The position numbers and the translations under genes were made by a program. 64,000 nucleotides of DNA from Tetradesmus obliquus (Eukaryota > Chlorophyta > Chlorophyceae > Sphaeropleales > Scenedesmaceae), in assembly GCA_030272155.1 (NCBI GenBank), contig CP126191.1, forward strand, positions 394,501 to 458,500, read 5' to 3'. Numbering within the stretch: position 1 is the stretch's first letter; each line of letters opens with the position of its first letter. Of this stretch, positions 58,343-64,000 are shown one piece after another. The notes beneath the pieces are model-generated. The model searched no databases. It was not told the DNA's origin and worked only from the letters and a program-made list of their open reading frames with translations.

Positions 58343-60661
58343 ATGCAGTATGCTGTTCGCATGTTACGACTAGATAGAAACGTTTTGGGCGGCAAATTAG
58401 GAACACCGCAGGCTCTCTTTAGCAGGCGCATCGGAGCTTTTAGGGCGTTGGCCACCAGCAGCAGCATGGAATGCGAAAGTAGCCAGCCCTCGACTGCACG
58501 TGGTGTTGACTACGGCAAACATGGAAGGCCTCTGCTAAGCATCGCCCCCATGTAAGCATGTCAGATGTTGAGCAGCAGCAGCAGCGAACCCGCGCCCACC
58601 ACTTTGTGTGTTGTTTCAGCCTCCAACTCGTTTGAGCATCACAATATCGTTACTGCATCACATGCCTATTTGTTTGCATGATGCAGCAGCATAGCTGTCA
58701 CCACTGGTGCTACTGGTGCTGGTGCTGCTGGCTGACGCTGTTGTAGCTCTCCCACACACGCTTTCATGTGCTTGGCTTTTGCATCTGCACAAAACTTTGG
58801 CACACTCTCAAGCTGGCCGCCAACCTCTGTGCCTGTTGACTTGCTGCCTGATTGGCCGCTGCTCAGTTTTTCACACCGTTTTCAAATCCGCTCACTCGCA
58901 CTGTCTCCCTGCCTGCAGGATGGAGTGGACAGACGTGCACTACCGCCAGCTGGCCCGCCTGCTCAGCAAGCACACCTGGCTCTGGACAGAAATGGTGGTG
59001 GACAAAACCATCATCCACACCCCACTGCTGGACAAGCACCTCTGGTTCCCTCCAGAGCAGCACCCCATCGTGCTGCAGCTGGGCGGCAGCGACCCGGCAC
59101 TTCTCCTGCAAGCAGCCAAAGTAGCAGCCACGTACGGCTATGACGAAATCAACCTCAACTGCGGCTGCCCCAGCGACAGGGTGGCTGGCGCAGGCTGCTT
59201 CGGAGCAGCACTCATGCTGCAGCCAGAGCTAGTGGCTGACTGCATGGCAGCGATTCAGCAGGGGTTAGGGCACAGCACACCAGTCAGTGTGAAGATCAGG
59301 CTAGGAGTAGATGATGATGACAGTTACGAGCAGCTGGCCAACTTTGTGCGGGTGGTGTCGGAGCGCGGCGGGGTCAGCCGCTTCGTCATCCACTCGCGCA
59401 AGTGCCTGCTGCGCGGTTTAAGCCCCTCGCAGAACCGCAGCGTGCCGCCGCTGCGCCCTGACTGGGTGTGGGCGCTCAAGCGGGACTTCCCGCACCTCTC
59501 ATTCCAGCTGAATGGCGGCGTGCTGAGCAGCTATGCAGTGAATGCAGCAATCAACATAGATGGATCTGCGCAGCACGCCGCACTGGGGCCTGGCTCGATC
59601 GACGGCGTGATGGTGGGCCGGGCCGGTTATAACGACCCCTGGGGCGTGCTGAGTGACGCTGACGTGGCGGTGTTTGGCGCTGCCAGCAACCCGGCGGTCA
59701 GCAGGCGCCAGGTCATTGCTGACTACTGCAAATATGCAGATGGCATCGTCGGCAGGTGCGTGATGCCAGCAGTAGTCTTGGGCTGGTGGATGACAGCTGT
59801 AGGCAGATAGCAGTGTCATTGGCAGCTGGTTTGGGGGACACAGGAGCAGCAGCAGCTGCTGGAGCCTGCCAGCAGCTGCCCACTGTTCCTGCAAGGATGT
59901 GTCACTGCCACTGCAGCAGCTGCTGCAGCATCTGCCATGCTCAGCTAGCTATGAACTCTACACTGTTTGTCGCCTTCCACTTTGTGGCTGTGCTGAGTTG
60001 TTAGCCTATAATCTGCTGTGTTTTGTTATGATCCTTGGGATGTGGCTGCAGGTGGCAGGTGAAGGATGACGGCTACCACGACCCCAACATCCGCGTGCTG
60101 GTGCGCCCCATCCTCAACCTCTTCCATGGCGACCGCGGCGGCAAGAAGTGGAAGAACGCCGTCGACGGCGCCCTCAAGGCCGGCGGTTTAGCCAGCTTCA
60201 GCGACCTCATGGCCAAAACCCTAGGCGAGATCCCGGATGAGGTTTTAGACGCGCCGCCGCGCAGCTCGCGCGAGGCGGCGCTGATACTAGGCAACGGGGA
60301 GCTGCATCCGTGCTTTGATGCACTGCCGGGGGTGCTGGCGCAGCCGGGGGATAGAGCCCGGGCTGATAATGAGCGGCGGCGTGGCGGCTCCTCACCCACC
60401 CGCAAGGAGCTGCGCAAGGAGCAGCGGCGCCAGCAGCAGCAGCACCAGGTGGATGCGGTGGCGGAGGCAGCAGCAGCAGCAGAGCAGCAGCGGCGGCAGC
60501 AGGAGCTGCTGCAGGGCAGCTGCTGCGGGTGTGGTGATGAAGCAGCTGCAGAAGCAGCAGCAGAAGCTGATAGGGAGCAGGCTGATAGTATAGGTGGCAG
60601 CAGCGAAGCGCAGGCAGCGGCTGAGCAAAAGCAAGCAGTTGTCGCGGCTGTGGGCGCATGA
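58343..60661 (+). CDS. dusA-like: tRNA-dihydrouridine(20/20a) synthase, DusA type
   Basis: FMN-dependent reduction of uridine in the tRNA D-loop. Exons 58343-58551, 58919-59755 and 60052-60661 join in frame to 551 residues. The first splice rebuilds the family start LLSIAPMMEWTDVHYRQLAR across the intron, which fixes the model. Further blocks: PIVLQLGGSDP, YDEINLNCGCPSDRVAGAGC, FGAALMLQPELVADC, PVSVKIRLGVDDDDSYEQL, FVIHSRKCLLRGLSP, FPHLSFQLNGGVLS and DGVMVGRAGYNDPW (FMN phosphate site). The N-terminal about 60 residues are basic and Ser-rich, compatible with organelle targeting. A C-terminal extension of about 100 residues is Gln/Ala-rich coiled-coil-like with Arg/Glu. Bacterial DusA has Cys in 'FGACLM'; here that residue is Ala and a Cys stands four residues before it. 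No exon echoes were seen in this gene. The start could also be the in-frame ATG at 58361. Confidence 0.9.
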
Positions 60662-62504
60662 CGACTAGCACGCTTCTGCATGCGCATCATGCATAGCCGG
60701 CAAGGCTCATATGCTGACTTTGCTGTCCTACCAGATAGATACGTTATATAGTACTATATAGAGCATTCGACAGCCTTTGTGCCCGTGGCTGCACAGGTGA
60801 ATAGTATGACTGTGATTGGTGTACCAGCGCTTGGTGCAGCAGCCATGCTCTGCACCAAGTCGTGCAGCATGTGTTTCCACGAATGTTGCTGTGACATGCG
60901 CATGCATCAGCAGCAGTGACCGCAGTTATGGGCTTTATTGAGGCTTATACTCCAGCGCTGCAGGCCCCGCAGTGGGCCACCCTATCATGCTACGTATGGT
61001 AGTATATGGTCAATCTGGCGCCAAGTCTGCAGCTGCTGCTTGGATCTTGAGCGCTGTAGTTGGTTTATTGCGGCACTGGAACCAGACCGGGGGCGCTGAA
61101 CAAGCAGTACAATGCGACAATATACTGTAAGCCGCAAGGCTTCTGCTCCAGCTCCTGCCTTGAGGACTTGGCGTATGCACGACATATGCTTTGTAAAGGG
61201 TGAGTTTTCATTCTACAACAAGTAAGCAGGGCTTTGTGTGCAGCATGTGTGCAATGCCGGTGCTGCTTTGGCTCACATATGTCACTTGGTCTTATTATGC
61301 TGCCGTCATAGTATGGCACACTGCGGCTCCCAGAAGCCAGGCTGGGCAGCGGCTGGACATGGAATCTAGTTTTTTTCTTGCGCTTGGCCTTGCAGCAGCT
61401 GCAAAGCTGTAGAAAGCCGTTGGTTCGTTTGTAATGACATCGTTACACCAAGGCACTGCGGTAATACAGCAAATCCACAAAGCGTGTGGACGGATATGTA
61501 AAGCAAGCCAGGTCTATCACAACGGCCACCACATGTGGTAGAAGTGGCTGGCCAGAAACAGGGTCAAAAAAAGCAGACAGCATGCACGCATTGTCCCTGA
61601 AGGCAACAATGCACAGGCAGTGACTGATCACCAAAAACATCACAGTGGATGTGAATGATTGTCCCTGTGACTCAGCAGCACCAGTTGCAATACTTGTTTC
61701 ACAGTAAGACATACAGAAAACACATAGGCAAGCACAGCATACCGGTACACACAACCTAATCTCTCTGTCAACACACATCACACATCTCAAGTTTTTCACC
61801 TAACCTAGACACAGCACTTCACATTTCAAAGCAAACCAGTCAAAGCTGGGCGCAGCAGCCTTGAAAGCCACAAGGTGGCCAGCATCAGATGTTATCATGC
61901 CACTGTCAATGCAATCTTGCACGGAGCCTTCCATGCTGACCACATTGGCATAAATTACAACGTGGCCATATGCAGGCTACGCTACATGCATGTTTGTGCT
62001 GAGCCTGCCTTGCAGCAGCGTCAGCCAGTGGTTGCCCAGCGCTTATACAGCCAAGGCACAAGCGTCAGCCAAACAAAGCTTGCTGACAAGAGCACCACCC
62101 TGTTGTTTGAGCCGTCACAGGACAGTCTGCTGTCACATGCACGGTCGCAAGCCAGCGTGGACAGTCTGCTGCCACTTGTATAGTTGCATCAAGGCAACTG
62201 CTGCCTTTGCGGCAGGTACATACCCTCTTTAGTCATTGTGAGGTAACAGGAAATATAGTAACAGAACATTGGCAGAGCAACGCATGCTTACGGGTCACAG
62301 CGTGAGCAGCACTCATATGCAGCGATCATTCACACGGTGAGGCTCTGGCCAACACCTGACCTGACAAGCAAGTAATAAGTCCTGGCTATTCATCGCAGTG
62401 ACCGGGGAAACCATTGAGTTCTGCTTGATCATTTAGGATGCATTGAGGCCAGGTCATTTAAATACGTGCAGCACACAGACACCAACAGAGCACACTATGT
62501 TTCT
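60662..62504. other. Intergenic region between convergent genes
   Basis: 3' sides of the Dus and expansin genes. Small ORFs on both strands have no recognisable motif. TGTAA occurs near 61191 on the + strand and TTACA near 61953 for the - strand. Confidence 0.5.
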
Positions 62505-63795
62505 TCACACGCTCAACAGGCGCCTGGCTCCTAGCCCAGTGGTGAGGGTTCTGCTTGAGGGCACTGCCTTGGTGGTGACGGCAGGGGTAGCTTTGTGGGC
62601 TGCAGTGGGCACAGCTTTGGCAGGTGTTGCAGGGCGTGCTGCTGGACGTGCTGCGGGAGCTGCTGCTGGACGTGCTGCTGTGGCTGCTGCAGGACGCGTT
62701 GCAGGACGCGTTGCTGGACGTGCTGCTGGGGCTGCTGCTGGACGTGCTGCTGGAGCTGCTGCAGGGCGCGCTGCTGGCTTAGCAACACGTGTTGGTACCA
62801 CTGCGGTGCTGGGTGTGGCGCTGGTAGGCTGTTTGCCAGCACGTTCAAGCTGGTGGGGTGGATGTGAGAGCAGCATCAGCAGTAAGGATGATGCAGGGAC
62901 AGGTTAGCAGTCGATCCAAAGCTCACAGAGTCATGCTGAGCTCTGCCTGTTCCAAAGCTAGACACAGACAGCACAATCGCTTGTCAGGCATCAATTCCGC
63001 AGCAAAAGCATCAGTACCAGCCCATGATTGGCGCTGCGGAGACTTCTCACCTGCTGGCTGTAGCGGCGGACAGCGAACTGCTTCTGTGGTGCCTGCGGCA
63101 GTGCCAGGCCCACCCCAACAAAGCGGCCTGCACTCTCACTGACTGCAGTCATCGCTTGCTGGCGCAGCACAGCAGCCTCTGGAAGAGGAAGTGGATGCAC
63201 TGCCAGTGCTGTCCTGTTGGTCCTGGGTGTCCGGATGCGTGCTGTCCTGTTTCCCTTGGTGCCATTGATGCCCAGTGTGGCATTTGGGTTGATGCCTTCT
63301 GTGATCTTGTAGTTGGTGACAGGGAACTGGGGTGTGGTCTCAATGTCGCCCACAATGCCAGGCACTGCGATGGCGTTCTTGATCACCACCTGCATTTGAG
63401 AATAGGAGCAGTGAAGTGAGCACAGCAGCAGTCGCATATCAGCCAGCCTGACCATAAGCGGAGTGCAGCAGGTGGTGCACCTGTCCTGCAACAATGACCA
63501 CCACCAGCAAATACGGCTGCATGCTGCACAAGTGATCAGCGGAGAAGCAGCAGCCACAGCACGGGCGAACAGGCAACAACCAGCCAAACAGGCGATTGTG
63601 CTTGCCGAACAACAGATAGCAATCATACACAGACACCTTCGCAAGACAGAGGCACAGACAAACACACACCTTCTCTCCTACACTGTTCGTGATGCGGATG
63701 TCAAGAGGGGGCTCTGGCAGCTGGCTTGCCTCCCACACAGCTCCAAATGAGTTGGCCATAGACAGCCATGGCGAGCTGGCGTTCAACACGCGCGC
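62505..63795 (-). CDS. Expansin-like protein, C-terminal part (5' end outside window)
   Basis: Cell-wall loosening protein family. Exons 63795-63670, 63389-63051 and 62849-62505 join in frame (269 residues here). The first encodes RVLNASSPWLSMANSFGAVW then LPEPPLDIRITNSVGEKVVI, which follows the expansin C-terminal domain (CBM63: V..S..W..M.RN.GA.W, PLS.RVT.S.G..V), followed by VPGIVGDIETTPQFPV. After it comes about 100 residues with NGT/NRT N-glycosylation sites, then a tail of about 115 residues dominated by Ala, Pro and Arg (RPAAAPAARPA-type repeats), with the stop at 62505. The N-terminal double-psi barrel must lie upstream; sequence above 63795 did not give a certain exon. Such tails in algal wall proteins are often hydroxyproline-rich modules; that is inference. 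Confidence 0.68.
62610..62790 (-). repeat. Internal PAARPAA-type coding repeat of the expansin tail
   Basis: Degenerate 12-24 base units, GC-rich, encode alternating Ala-Ala-Arg-Pro and Ala-Pro-Ala in the - frame. The + strand frame is also open (AAGRAAG repeats) but is taken as a shadow because the - strand exon has splice and domain support. Confidence 0.8.
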
Positions 63796-64000
63796 CTGTC
63801 GCACAATGACACAAAGCAGCAGCATAAGCGTTTACTTACGAGTTGGCATAGTGTGTTGCAGGCTTTGCAAGTAAGTCGTGTGTTGCTGCTGAATGTGGCA
63901 GCCAAGCCTACTGTGGGCCCCGCTGCTGTTGGCAACAAAGTTCGCTGGCTGCAGGAAGCATGCTGTCCAGATCGTGTTGCTCTGTATTAAGCCTTGCGCT

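Noticed and set aside
61443..61799. - strand ORF of 118 residues rich in Cys and Val as a gene
   Set aside because: No start context, domain or splice partners; lies in the 3' space of convergent genes.
62443..62907. Long + strand ORF with AAGRAAG repeats as a gene
   Set aside because: It is the shadow of the expansin tail: the - strand exon has an acceptor, keeps phase with the CBM63 exons and a matching stop, while the + frame has no domain or splice support.

Overview
The window reads as nuclear DNA of a green alga. Genes are broken into many short exons with clean GT-AG introns, exons are GC-rich, and CAG/CTG triplet runs are everywhere (poly-Gln/Ala/Ser in exons, CTG runs before 3' splice sites). 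The product set is also algal or plant-like: a four-domain calcium channel, an ALDH10 betaine-aldehyde dehydrogenase ending in SKL, an expansin and a CorA transporter. A chlorophycean of the Sphaeropleales type (Scenedesmus-like) is my best guess; this is inference. I built exon chains by hand, and every chain given here keeps a consistent reading frame.

Layout: 1-13160 (+) three of the four repeats of a voltage-gated Ca2+ channel, 5' end outside the window. 15028-18739 (+) Golgi-type GT61 glycosyltransferase. 20912-24252 (-) secreted choice-of-anchor I beta-propeller-like protein. 26006-32113 (+) TPR protein with a C-terminal MYND finger. 32423-33094 (+) tentative 80-aa gene. 34572-36454 (-) membrane-anchored methyltransferase (Methyltransf_22/METTL24-like). 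37121-38214 (-) Cys/His-rich probable organellar zinc protein. 38895-43321 (+) ALDH10. 44318-50005 (-) YegS-like lipid kinase. 50377-57896 (+) very long CorA-type Mg2+ transporter. 58343-60661 (+) DusA-type tRNA-dihydrouridine synthase. 62505-63795 (-) 3' part of an expansin with an Ala/Pro/Arg tail.

The genes do not form a pathway. Themes are ion transport (Ca2+ channel, CorA), secretory or cell-wall glycan work (GT61, possibly the methyltransferase, expansin) and stress or lipid metabolism (ALDH10, lipid kinase).

The most unusual signal is genome structure, not a gene. Introns of nine of the eleven securely identified genes carry partial copies ('echoes') of the neighbouring exon edge. Copies in the upstream intron repeat the exon's 5' edge with its acceptor; copies in the downstream intron repeat the exon's 3' edge with its donor; last exons have echoes behind the stop codon. 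I count more than 35, on both strands, with extreme arrays in the lipid kinase, TPR-MYND, CorA and GT61 genes. Local tandem duplication across exon borders explains the geometry; the density is remarkable and an assembly artefact must be excluded.
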